A DNA stretch of 64,000 nucleotides from Rotaria sordida (lineage: Eukaryota; Rotifera; Eurotatoria; Philodinida; Philodinidae). Position numbers and translations under genes: made by a program. The stretch spans positions 1-64,000 of the forward strand of contig CAJNOL010000779.1 in NCBI GenBank assembly GCA_905250125.1. Reading direction: 5' to 3'. Below, piece by piece: positions 35,952 through 48,300 of this stretch (positions within the stretch are counted from its first letter, which is position 1; every line of letters begins with the position of its first letter). The notes beneath the pieces were generated by a model, which worked only from the letters and a program-made list of their open reading frames with translations, made no database searches and had not been told where the DNA came from.

Positions 35952-38900
35952 ATGAACAAAAAAGTAGCTGTAGTAAGTAGAGATAACAGATTTTTTTTTG
36001 TATTAGAAATTTGATTTGCTTTGTCTTTTTAATTTAAGGTTACTGGAGCAAATAGAGGCATAGGTTACGCAATTGTAGATAAACTTTGTTCGATGTTCGA
36101 TGGGATTATTTATTTAACTGGTAAGTAAATTCAATATTTTTTTTTTTGTTAATATGATAGATATAGAGAGAGAATGATTAATATTATCGATATTTCTTAT
36201 TATTAATTTTGTCCTTGATAGATTTTAATTGATTGTGTAAAATAGATTTGTTTGGTATTGTATAGATGATAAAATTCACATGCAACCTTATGACGTAGGA
36301 GTCAAAATAAAATTGACTTTCCTGTTCTGTTATTCTTTAAACGATTCGTTAATGCATGTAAAATTTGCACTGAATTTGACCTTTTTTTGATGACATTGAC
36401 AAAACATTTCAATGGTTGAAATTGATAATTAAATGATAAGTTTATATGAATTTTTAAGGTTTCTACGATTGATCTGACCTTGATTGGATAATCATTTTTT
36501 ATGTTTATTTGAATATCTGTTTACACAGTGTAATCGTAATAATTTCTATTTTGTTTAGCACGTGATGAAGAACTCGGTTTAAAAGCAGTTAAACAACTTC
36601 AAACAACAAATCCAGAGAGTGAAAAAAAAGTAAAATTTCATCAATTAGATATAACAAATGTTGAAAGTATTCATCGACTTGCTGAACATATTAAAAAAAC
36701 TCATGGTGGATTAGATATTCTCATAAATAATGCAGCTATAGCTTTTAAAGTAATTAAAATGTGATTTATGAGTTAGTTAAGAATAATCTTTTTTTTTTAA
36801 TAGTCAAATGATATTACTCCATTTGGTGATCAAGCTGAAATAACAGCTCATACGAATTTTTTTGGTACGATTAATGTTTGTAATGCTTTATTTCCACTTC
36901 TACGAGATCATGCACGGTTCGTTGTCTTGTTACATTCTTTTTTTTTTCTTTTAATATATTTAATCATAATTACAAAAAAACATTGTTTTTATAGTATTGT
37001 CAATATCTCAAGTCGAGCTGGAATGCTTGATTCGATAAAAAATCCGGAAATACGTCAAAATCTAATTGCACCTACAGCAACAATTGAATCTGTATCCGAT
37101 ATTCTTAACGATTTCATAAAGTAAAATCTTCCGAAAAAAAAAGAAAAGACAAATATTTTTTAAAAGAACACCATCTGATAAGTTCGTAAATCTGACATAT
37201 GTGTAGATTTCACTTTCAATAGGTTAGAAGGATAGAACATGAAATTCTACACACTTCTGTCTTTTTAATTGAATGCAAATAAAAAAAAATTTTTCAAGAG
37301 TAGTGTATTGCCTTTGGATGTTTCGATTAATAACTATGATGCCTATAATTTTTTCTTGTATGAATCTAATAAGAACAATAAAAGCGTAGATGGCGACGCA
37401 GTTTATTATGCTTTGCCAAATGACATACTAATCATATTTACTTTAATTTCCTCTTAATTTATGCAGAGTTGAATGAGTACAATATCACATCTGCATAATC
37501 CTACATAATCTAAAACATAAGTTAATGATAAACATGATTATTATATAGTTTTGTAGAGGATAAAAAATTGTATCGACCTACGCTTTTGCTTTTCTTATTA
37601 GATTCATAAAAGAAAAGATCATAGGCATTATAGTTATTAAGTAAAATATCTAAAAGTAATACATCCTCTGAAACAACTGAGTCCTCGAAAAATTGGTTTT
37701 TTTTTTGCATTCAACCAAAACAAAAATAAGAAAAAAGAGAAATGTGCAGAATTTCACACTCTATCTTTCCATCTTATTGACAATGAAACCTCGGGAATAA
37801 CAGATTTACGACCTTATCCAATGGTGCCCTTTACAGTTCTGATAAAATATATAAGACCAACATATTTTCAAATTTTTTTTCTACGATATCAACCATATAA
37901 TTAAATGGTCGATGGGTTTCTCTATTAACTGCATCCCATACCGAAATTTATTTTTTTTTTTTCGAGAATATCATCTTAAAGAGCACAAAATTCTGAATAA
38001 AAATGAGGGATTGTCAAGGGAGAAAAAGCTGATTGTCAATGATTGTCTTTGATTGCTCTCTATTTTTTCATCATCAGATAAAGAATTCAGATTGTTTCTG
38101 AATACACTTCTCATTGTCATCACTAAACAGGATGACAATCATGATTTTGACAAAGTCTAATGTTCAGAAGGGAAAGCTGATATTCTGCTAGCTAAGATTA
38201 CCAATGATTACTAATGATTGCTAATGCTTGTAAATAATTTCTTTTTGTTTTTTGATTATGAGATAATGCACTCTGGTTGCATCTGATACTACTTTTAATT
38301 TCCATCATTCAGCACAATGACAATCATGCTGCAGTGAGGAACTAATGCCCTGATTACTTTAATTGCAATCAGCTTTTTTCTCCTTGGGGATTGTTGCATT
38401 TTCTACGACCATCTTCACCTAAAAACTTATAAGTATTACAAAAAAAAATGCGTTTTTAACAATGCTATGATAAATTTCACTTTGTGATGCTTATAACTTT
38501 TCAAGGAAAGGTCGTCGGAAATGTGACAATCCTTCATTTTGTTCAGAATTTTATGCCATTTAAGGCAGTACTCTTAAAAGCTAATTTCCACACAGTCTTC
38601 GATGTCTTGAAAATCGCCATTTTGGATTTTCTAGAAATCTTTCTTTTGTAATGCATCTATGAAATTTCAACATAGGAAACTCATCTGCTATTTAAATTTG
38701 AGTTAAACATTTGATATCATAGAAAAAAAAAATTAAAAATACATTGGTCTTATACTTTTGAACTAATATTATAATTTCAAAATTTACTTTCTCTTTCTTT
38801 TTTTTCTCTATAGAAAAGCAAAACAAAATTCTCATCAAGATGATGGCTATCCAAATTCATCTTATGGTATGAGTAAAATTGCTTTAACAGCTGCAACAAT

Positions 38901-39120
38901 GATTCAACAGCGAGTTTTTGATGAAAAATCAGATAAAGACATTGTTGTAAATGCTTGTTGTCCTGGCTATGTTAATACCGATATGACATCAAGAAGAGGT
39001 GCAGGTACACCAGAACAAGGTGCTGATACTCCAGTTTATCTGGCTACACTTGAACCTAATATAAAATCACCACGAGGAGAATTTGTTGCTGAAAGAAGAA
39101 TTCTTAAATGGAAAAGTTAA
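35952..39120 (+). CDS. Carbonyl reductase (CBR1/CBR3-like), 6 exons
   Basis: NADPH-dependent reductase of quinones and carbonyls. Exons 35952-35972, 36039-36120, 36559-36749, 36804-36916, 36995-37120, 38814-39120; 279 aa, near human CBR1 (277). Exon 1 is only 21 nt (MNKKVAV). Motifs: TGANRGIGYA, INNAA (NNAG position), NISSRAG with catalytic Ser141, SSYGMSKIAL with Tyr195 and Lys199, NACCPGYVNTDM, and the CBR-type ending SPRGEFVAERRILKW. The last intron (1.7 kb) holds a long fold-back repeat and a hAT-type MITE. All catalytic residues are intact. Confidence 0.94.
37169..37826. repeat. Fold-back element in carbonyl reductase intron 5
   Basis: Left arm about 37169-37440 and right arm about 37510-37826 are imperfect inverted copies (ATCTGATAAGTTCGTAAATCTG versus its complement near 37803-37822; GAATCTAATAAG versus CTTATTAGATTC). 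Each arm has a short open frame (37269-37457 plus; 37522-37710 minus) with related peptides, an expected result of the symmetry. Confidence 0.75.
38015..38386. mobile_element. hAT-type MITE in carbonyl reductase intron 5
   Basis: 372 bp; ends CAAGGGAGAAAAAGCTGATTG and, inverted, CAAGGAGAAAAAAGCTGATTG. A perfect 8-bp target duplication GGGATTGT flanks it (38007-38014 and 38387-38394). No ORF. A possibly related end, CAGTTTGTTTCTCCTTGAG, lies near 51060 in the SPICE1-like gene. Confidence 0.88.
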
Positions 39121-39442
39121 ATTTTTCTTTTTCTTTTTCCTTTTTCTTGTATAGCGAAGAATACATAAATGTACGCATAATTATTTTAGAATATTCAAGT
39201 TGATTGTAATGTTTTTCTTTTAGTTGGCCTGTGCGCATTACTCGAGCTATGCATTTTCTTATCCTGTGAAAATCGTTAGGGTCATTTAGTCAGTCTATTT
39301 TTGCAATCTTAAAAGAAAATAAATAAAAAATAAACACTAACAACTTTATATAAATATTAAAAAAAAAATCTTTTTATTTAATATGAATTTTTGTCGTCAT
39401 ATTGATGAATTAATAAAGGAAAATAAATTTATTAAATTCTAG

Positions 39443-39724
39443 ATGTCTGATAATCGGACAACACATATTGATGAATATTTACCAATACAAGGTTTACTTT
39501 ATTTTGATGAACAACTTAAATATGTTATATCAAAACCAAAAATTATGCCATTAAAATCTTTAACATTAGAAAAGGTTTGTTCATATATTTATTTATTTTT
39601 TTTTTTTGAGAGATATTATTCAATTTTTATTTATTTATTTTAGTTAGAGACATTACAAAATGAAGCACAAGAAAAATTAAAACAACAAGAAAAACTTGGA
39701 ATAGATTTTCAATCGACTGAATGA
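39443..39724 (+). CDS. BBIP1: BBSome-interacting protein 1 (BBIP10)
   Basis: Small subunit of the BBSome, needed for cargo transport in cilia. Exons 39443-39574 and 39644-39724 encode 70 aa (human about 72-92). The diagnostic stretch is KPKIMPLKSLTLEKLETL, nearly identical to the vertebrate protein, followed by a helical tail with QQE. AATAAA signals at 39754-39759 and 39788-39793 lie just after the stop. It shares the plus-strand run with the two SDR genes, starting 322 bp after the carbonyl reductase stop. Confidence 0.92.
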
Positions 39725-42361
39725 TTTATAAATTTAATTTTCTTACATTCCATAATAAATAATGAAATCTTTTTTTTTTGCTGTAAAAATAAATACAATA
39801 CTTTATTTCCGTCTATATCTGCCGAGTGGTGCATAAATAATAGAATAATTTAGTTTTTGAAGAATGAAAACATCGTTCAAGGACAGCACTCTAAGCTCAT
39901 TTAATCGAGAATTTTTCATTCTACAACTTCGTTTTGTTTTTTTAAAATCCACTCTTTCAAAAATCGATCATGGCCCAGGGACATTCAAATCAAATGAAAT
40001 ATTTTCAATCCTATATCGTGATGTTTTGCGGGAGACATTCAACTAACAAGAGTAAAAAAAAATAGTTCATTTAGCAATTCAAAATTCTCTAGAATCTTTC
40101 AAGCAAAAAGAAAGACAGTTGGCTCCTTCAAGAATTCTGAGATACACGATCAAAAAATATAAACAAAGAAAAAGATTTTTCATTTTATCTGAACAATAGA
40201 TAGAAAATTTTATGTACTATACTTCCAAGATCTTCTCAAGGCTATTAATGATGTCATCCAGATGCAAAAGCCTTGGAGCTAACACCCGATGTTATCTTGT
40301 TTTTAAAAGTTAGAAACTGCGAAGTGCAGCATATTTCTGTAGAATTTCTATTTAAACATACTTTTTTTAAAATTTTCTGACAATCTTAGTTCAATGACTG
40401 ACTGGCGTCAATCTTTTTCTACGACAAGAGAAACTTAATTGAAGGACAAAGTCGACAATTTTGTAGAGCAAAAAATTTCCCTATCGAATGAGTTTAGAAT
40501 ATTTTTTTTTGAAAAAACGGAAAACAAAGTGTTCGGACCACTCGTTATATTTAAGTCTTTAATTTGCTCGAAAGCCAAGAAATATCCGAGTCTATAAAAA
40601 TTCATAAGAATTCACTTTTCTTTTTGCAAAAAAAAAAAATATCTTTGATCGTTTCAACATCAAACGATCGACATATTAAATTTACAACGGAAAAAAATCT
40701 ATCTTTATTCTTAAGACAAGGAAATTGCATGTCAGAATAAATCATTGATCGAGAAGAATAGGAATGAGACAATATAAATCTTATTGAATTATCTTACACA
40801 AGAGCGCAACTTGTTATTGAATAAATGTATTGTAAAAATATCTATTCTATGATTCATAATTATTGTTTTGTTTTTGTTGACATACACGCAGTAACTACTC
40901 TTTTAATGGCATAAGTATTTTTTCATGGTTAAGTGTGATAATGGATGTATTTTTTCTGTTCTAATATAAAAAAACAAAAAAACAAATCAATGTGTTATGA
41001 ATCATAATTACTAGCGTTTCGTTGCTATACAATATATAGTATCATTTCTATTTTTTCCAACAACAATGGGACTCATTGACGAGTCATATTATAATATATA
41101 TATATATATAAATAATGCGTAGTCATTCATAGTTTCTAGAAAAGATTTTTAATTTGACAAATAAATAATGCTAGAAGATGTCATACTACTGAAAAAACAT
41201 CATAGCTCAATTTGGAATTTTTCAATATTTTGACCTTAGACAAAAAAGATTTTCATGATTCTATAGCACATTATCATTCAATGAGTCAACAGTTATAGTA
41301 CCATGTTCGACGGGCTTTTATTTGATATAAAAATCCATTTTTATTTTTCTTTATGTTTGAGCTCTACCTCATGAAAACATATTTTCGATAGCTTTGTAAA
41401 ATCAAATCGCATTCAATATGTCAAAATACAATACTGTTGAAAATTATAAGAACAAGGTATAATTGACTTTTTTCTTTGATGTCAAATACCTTACTCAAAT
41501 CCAAATAGAGATTTCGATAGCCAATAAAGTTCTCTATTAGATACATCATCAATCAAGGCTTCATAGTTGGACTTTCTAAAAGACTCACCGCAGCAGTTCT
41601 CAGGTTCAAGAACATGCCGTGGGTGTGGGTTTTTTTTAGAGTTTCTTCTGTGATGCTCGTAATTTGGCAATTGAAGGTCGTAAAAAACGCGGTGGCCCTT
41701 CACTTTGTTCTAAATTTTATGCTCTTTTAGATAATACTGTTAAAAGTGCACTCCCATGCAGCATTATTGGACCAATAGAAGAAATCATAGACTCTCCAAA
41801 TTCCTATTTTGATTTTAATTAGATGCTTTGTATCAAAGAAAAGAAACCAAAATTAACTTGTACTTGAGCTATAGTTGCTTGTCTACCTTCAGATATTGCG
41901 ACAAAAGCCAAAAATTTTAAAAAATAATATACATTGAAATTCCATTCTAAATGTGTTAACTTCTATATCAAATCAACTTACGTATATCATAGAAAAAAAA
42001 ATCCTGTAGCCAATAAATACATTTATTTATTCAAATTATACAAGCAAAGATCTTTTTTAAGCAGAACCACTGAAGCTACAAAGCAAATATTTATTTGCCA
42101 TAAAGAAAAGCTTTTACTAATTGTTTAGTGTAATTTAAAATAAACCATATATATATATATCTTTTTTCAAAGATTATCTACTAGAATAAACAGAACAGTA
42201 AACAATAAAATGAAAGTAGACAAATAATTAAAAATAAAGTTTCAATGGAAGATATGTTTAATATTAAAAGAATTTCAATCAAATTAATTTTTATAGAGTA
42301 AAAATGGATTTCAAAATTACAACAAAAAAAACAATAGATACATATAAATGTAAATAATATT
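39725..42361. other. Convergent intergenic region, BBIP1 / annexin fusion
   Basis: Apart from BBIP1 poly-A signals at the left edge, I see only AT-rich sequence, a (TA)n run near 41094-41110 and a lone GTGGGTGTGGG stretch near 41619. No coding region supported. Confidence 0.55.
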
Positions 42362-45300
42362 TTAATTACGTTGAGATGGATCTTTAAGTATTTCTAAAAG
42401 TAATTTTTTATAATCTCCACTTGTATCTGAACTAACATCTTGTTCTAATTCATGATTAAATAAATTCTTATATGTTTTTTTTATTTGAATAAGATCAATT
42501 TCTGAACGTGTTATTATTATTCGATTTAATGTTGATTCTTTTGTACCCAAACCCTATATTATATTTTGAAATAAAACAAAATTCATTTATCTAAAACAAA
42601 AAAAAAGAATTTTCTTATTACTTTCATAGCATTATGTAATCGTTCAGCAAAAAACTGTGGACGACTTTGTATACATCGTATAACAGCTAAAATACCATTT
42701 TGAAGATCACCTCCTGTTTCTTTCTTGACCATTTCCTCTAATTTACAAAAAAAAAAAAAAAAATGATAACTCTTTTTTCGTTTCGTCTTACCAATTGATT
42801 TTCCAGTTAATTCAGCAATTTGTTTAAATATAACTTTTAACTGTGAATCACTTCTATTACAATATAAAGTATTAAATTTTGCTTCATCAGTTCCAAATTT
42901 GTCAGAACCAGCATCAATTAATGATTGTGCATCTTTTTTAGCTTGATTAACATTAACTTCAGTTGTTTCAGGTCGATTTCCTTGTAGAAGTGATACAAGT
43001 AAAAAACGAAAATTTCCACTTGTATCTGATTTAACATCTTTTTCTAATGGTTTTGAATGCACTATTAAACAAAAAATAAAATAAAATAAACTTTTCTTTT
43101 TAATGTCAAGTTTGAGTAACATTCTTTTTGTCATAGTTGGAAACAGCTCGTTGAATTACTTTTAAAAATATTATGTTTTACATCATCGAACAAAATTTTT
43201 CTAGTGAAACTTATGTTTAAAAAGTCTATAAAAATTAAAATATGAAATTTTCTACTGGACTTTTTAACCAAAACCTGTGGTCCTCGTCAGGTTATCATGA
43301 AAATCAAATTTCAAGTTTCAACTTGAAACTTAACACAAATAAAACTCTCAATGATATTCGTTCATTACGAAGGTTTCACTGGTTTTTTTTGTATATCTCA
43401 CTTTGACATACGAATGATGAAAAAATTCTAATAAAAAAAGATAATCATTCTTTATATATTGATATCTCCAAATGCGAAGCATAAAAATCAGTGAAACTTT
43501 CATAGTGAGCTAGTATCATTGACAGTTTTTATTTATGCAAAATTTTAAGTGGAACCTCGAAATTCAATTTTCCTGATGACCTGAAAGAATCACAGGTTTT
43601 AATTAACATATTCAGTAAAACTTCGATGTCTCAAGAACAAAGGTTCACACAATCGAATCGTCTTAGACTTTGAAGCTGTTCATCATAGCGTATCATTTAA
43701 GTACAATCTCGATCAAAAAAAAAACATCAGACACTTAGGAATGTTCCCTCGCCAGTATAGTTAATGCACACTGGTACCAGTGTTCACTAAAGTATTGGAT
43801 TATGTGCAAAACAATATTTTTCGAGAGAATTCAAAGAGTTCTATCCAATTATGATAAAAAAAAAATTTTGCTTAAATTTCAAATTGACGTCATCTTACTT
43901 TTAACATATGTTTCATTAATTGATCTTATTCTTTCATTACTACGACTTGCTAAAATTTCAATTAATGCTTCTTCATCTGTTCCAGCACCTTTAACAGCTT
44001 GTTTTAATTCAAAACAATCAAGTTCAACTGGATCTAACATTAATTGTTCAAGTAATTTCGAAAAATTTCCAGATGTTTCAGATTTTAAATCAGATACTAA
44101 ATCCTATTAATATTTATTTTTATAATTAAAAACAACACAAAAAACCAAGAATCAAATCTAATAAATAACTTACATGATTATGTTTATTTTTAAATGCAGT
44201 TTTTATTTCTAATCGTTGAGCTATATTTCGATTACCTAAAATATCTATTAATATTTTTTCATCTGTACCCCATCCTTTCATTGCTTTTCGTAATGCATCA
44301 GCATCACGATTTGCATCAAAATTTTTTGCAGCTACCATTGTTCCTTGTTGCTAGAAATACATAAACCAAAAAAAAAATGTAAATTTATCTTAAAAACGAA
44401 AAACCTATTTACAATAATTTCTTCTTTATAAATTTCAGGTTGTTCATAATCAGATACATCAACATTTTCATGTTTTTTTGCTAAACGAAAAAAAAATATT
44501 CTAATGATGAACATAAATTTCAATGAATTCATTGTACTTTTTTCAGGTTTTTGTCTTGTTCGTTGACTAGGATCTTTAATTAATTCAAGTAGAATTTTTC
44601 GATAATCTCCACTTGTATCATTCTAAATCATAGATATAATTATTATAAATTTTGTTTTTTTTTAAAGAAAAGATTTAATTTTACGTGAATATGATCTTCT
44701 AATGAACGTTTCATTATATTTTCATATTCTTCTTTTATTTGAATCATATCAACTTCACAACGAGATATAATTACACGATTTAATTCATCTTCATCAGTAC
44801 CTGCACCCTATAATGATTCGATATTAAAAACAAATTGAATAAGAACATGTCAATTTATATTTCGTCAACTTGTTGTTAAGAGTCTATGGCACATCGAACT
44901 ATAGCAAAAAACAATTTCTTCGATTGGTTTCGATAGAAATGATTATTCTTTTTCCAACTACATAAACTCGAAATTTTAACTTTGTACTATTCAAGAGTTC
45001 TCCATAGATCTCATGATTTCAGCTAGTTGGCATTGAATTATGCGTAGAACAGGCCTAAAGAGTGTTACTTGACCAAGCTGAGTGAAGTCGTGTTTTTAGT
45101 TCCAAAGTGATCTACAATTATTAAATTCAGACATTCGAAATTTCAAATTTTCCTGTCACAAGACAATGTCAACATCTGATATTTTGTAAATCTTGAACAT
45201 AAATAATTGTAGATCATTTTAGAACTAAAACAAACATCACTATTCAACTTATCTTGACCAATTATCCTCTCTAGAACTGTTTTGATCGTAATATCCAAGG

Positions 45301-48300
45301 TCAAATAATCGAGCTCTGGAGGTCTTTAGAAAATTTCTAACTCTTGACTAATACAAACTAGAAATCTGGACTTTTCATGGTTCGAAAGAGAATAACATCC
45401 ACTTATGAACCGATCAAAGAAAGCTTCACTGCTATAGTTCTATACCTTTAAAATTGATGACAAGTCAACGAAAATCGTTTTACAAGACCTGTTCGCGTTC
45501 GCGAGGTATTCAACTTGACATAGATGGAACCAGTCTATTATCTATTTCAAAATAGAAGCGTATTGGGTATTTTTCTAATAGCTTTCGATAGAAAGAAGAT
45601 ACGGACTTGCGATTTTCACTGTTCGAAAAAGACGATGAAGACACATCGAATCATATATTATAGACTTTTCCAGCAAGTTTTATTGAGTGTTTGTAATCGA
45701 GATTTCGATAAACCAATGTACCGCGCTCAGTCATCACAGGGAATTTTCGATTTTTAGGAGTGCATCAGAACCGAAGGTCCGGATTTTTAATTTGTAATGT
45801 TCAGGAGTTAAAGACATTTCCCTGTGGACTTGTACTTGATTTTTCAAGAAAATTTCAGTTTTTTCCTACAGTTTCATGAGAATTTATGGTACTAATCGAA
45901 TCCAAACGTACACATTTTTTTGAAAAAATTCAATAAAAACTCTCAAAACACTTGGCAGTAAAATCTATAATATATGATTCGATGCGCCTTCATCTCCTCT
46001 TTTCAACAGTGAAAACCACAGGTCTCTATCTTATTTCTATCAGAAGTTATTCAAAACATACCCACTACTTTTCTATTTTGAAATGGATAATAGTTTCTTC
46101 GAGACCAGTATTAATACTAGTCTGAAAAATCCAGACCGAATCGGTCGATCTATCGGTATGAACTGGTACAGCAATAATAGATCAATTCTTGAAATGAAAT
46201 TTCTTTTGATAGTGAACTCTCCGAAATTTACAACTTAGATCATGAACCTGAAATAGCTGAAGAGTTGTGTGCCAATATTAAATATGTGGTTTTCAGTTCA
46301 AGAAAACATCAATATCAATCTATTATTATTATTATTATTATTATTGTCAATACTTTATTACGCTAAAGAGTCGGAAGCAATGAAACCATATTTGATGCAT
46401 TGGTATTATGATTAATTTTATTTTTAAATAGTAAAATCACATATTGAACATTATCACACAAATTTTGAGATATTTCAAATTCGTGATCTGAGTTGATAAC
46501 TTGGAAAAGTTCACTATTAAAAAGAAATTTCATTATAACAATCGATCTTTATTATAGCTGTACCGGTTTCATCATCTATGCAACTTGCCATGACTTATCT
46601 TCTATTCCAAAATGCGTAGTAGAAATATTTATTTTTTATCATACTACTGAAATATTTTTTCAATAATAAAACATACCTTAAGTGCTTTTTTCAGTTGATA
46701 TGCAAAGAAACCAGGTCGATTACGCATAACACGAACTGAAAGGCAAAAGAATAAATTAGTGATAGATCACAGAGTTGTAGCAAAACATGGTAAATAAGTT
46801 TTAGTGGTTTTTTTTTAATTAAAATCAATGACTGACACAAATATCAGTATTTTCTAAAACATCAAACAAACCATTTATCTTCGTTTTTTAAAATCTGCAT
46901 ATACCATCATTATCTCTATTATTGAAATATCTGTAGTTAGCTAAAAGTAAATAAGAGATTTCGGCAAGACTAGAAAATGACTTGAAGGGTTTATCTTCCT
47001 ATGGGCTATTGAAGCCGAATTATGGCTGTCTTACTGCAATTTCGCCCATAGATTGGCCTAATGTTCTGAAAGTTTGAACTGAAAAGAATATGCTTTTGTC
47101 CAGATATTGAATTTCCAAAAAAAAAACAATAATCATTTATTAATTATCACGAAAAATTGAGTTTACTTGAAAATTCAATATCTCGACAAAGGAATATTCT
47201 TTTCAATTGAAACTTTCAGAACATTCTGAGAGTCATTAGACATATTTATTGACAAAATTTTAGTTCAAAAATTCAGTAGAACATTTGAAAAATTATCTTC
47301 ATACTTACCAATTGTTAATAAACCATTACATAAACTTCCACTTGTTTCTGATTTAATATCAACTTCAATATCTTTTTTGCTATATTGTTGATAAACTTCA
47401 AAAACAGCTTTTAATTGTACATCACTAATAAAAAAATATCATATAGCAAAATTAAATAAAATTTCTAAAAAATTATAAACCTTCGATTACAAAGAATTTG
47501 AATAAATTTTGATTCATCAGTTCCCCATTTCTTTTCACCTGCTTCATATAATTGTTTTGCATCATTTTTAATTTCATTTTCATTGATTTGATTCGATTCT
47601 GAACGTTGACCTTGTAATAATGCAATTAATAATTTTTTAAAATGACCACTTGTATCATTAACAATATTTTTTTCAAGTGATTGATTAAATACTAAAAGAA
47701 AAACAAAAATAATACAAAAAAAAAAAACAAAGAAAAATTCATCTTTACATTTTGCATATTGATCATTAATGGCTCGTAAACGTTTATTTGATCGATTAGC
47801 TAATATTTCAATTAAAGCTTCGTCATTTGTACCAAGTCCTTTAATAGCTCGTTGTAATTCATAACAATCATATTCAACAGGAGAATAGAGAAGATTTATT
47901 AAAATTTTACGAAAATTTCCTGATGTATCACCTTTTATATCATTCTCTAAATCCTAGATAAATATTTGTTTTTTATTTTAAAAATTATTCTTTAGATTTT
48001 TTTTTTATAATTTTCATACTTGACCAAACATAGTTTTATATTTATCACGAATTTTTAAACGTTGATCATTACTACGATTGCCAAGTATTTGTATAAGTGT
48101 ATCTTCATCTGTTCCAACACCTTTCATTGATTCATGAAGATTTTTACAATCTATATACGAAATAAAATAAATTCAATATATTTGGAATTTTATTTACCTT
48201 GTTCAACATTAAAATGAGGAAATGGTATCAGTGTTCCTTGTTGCTATTTAAATAAAATAGTAAAAAAAAACAAACAAAATAAAATAAAATAAAATCTTGA

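Noticed and set aside
37269-37710. Two opposed ORFs with similar peptides in the carbonyl reductase intron
   Set aside because: Similarity follows from the inverted repeat itself; both have internal frame differences and no start or splice support.
42362-44560. Second, separate annexin gene
   Set aside because: Exon 44622-44538 splices in phase to the linker exon 44480-44413, and there is no stop or new start between the two cores, so one eight-repeat gene fits better.
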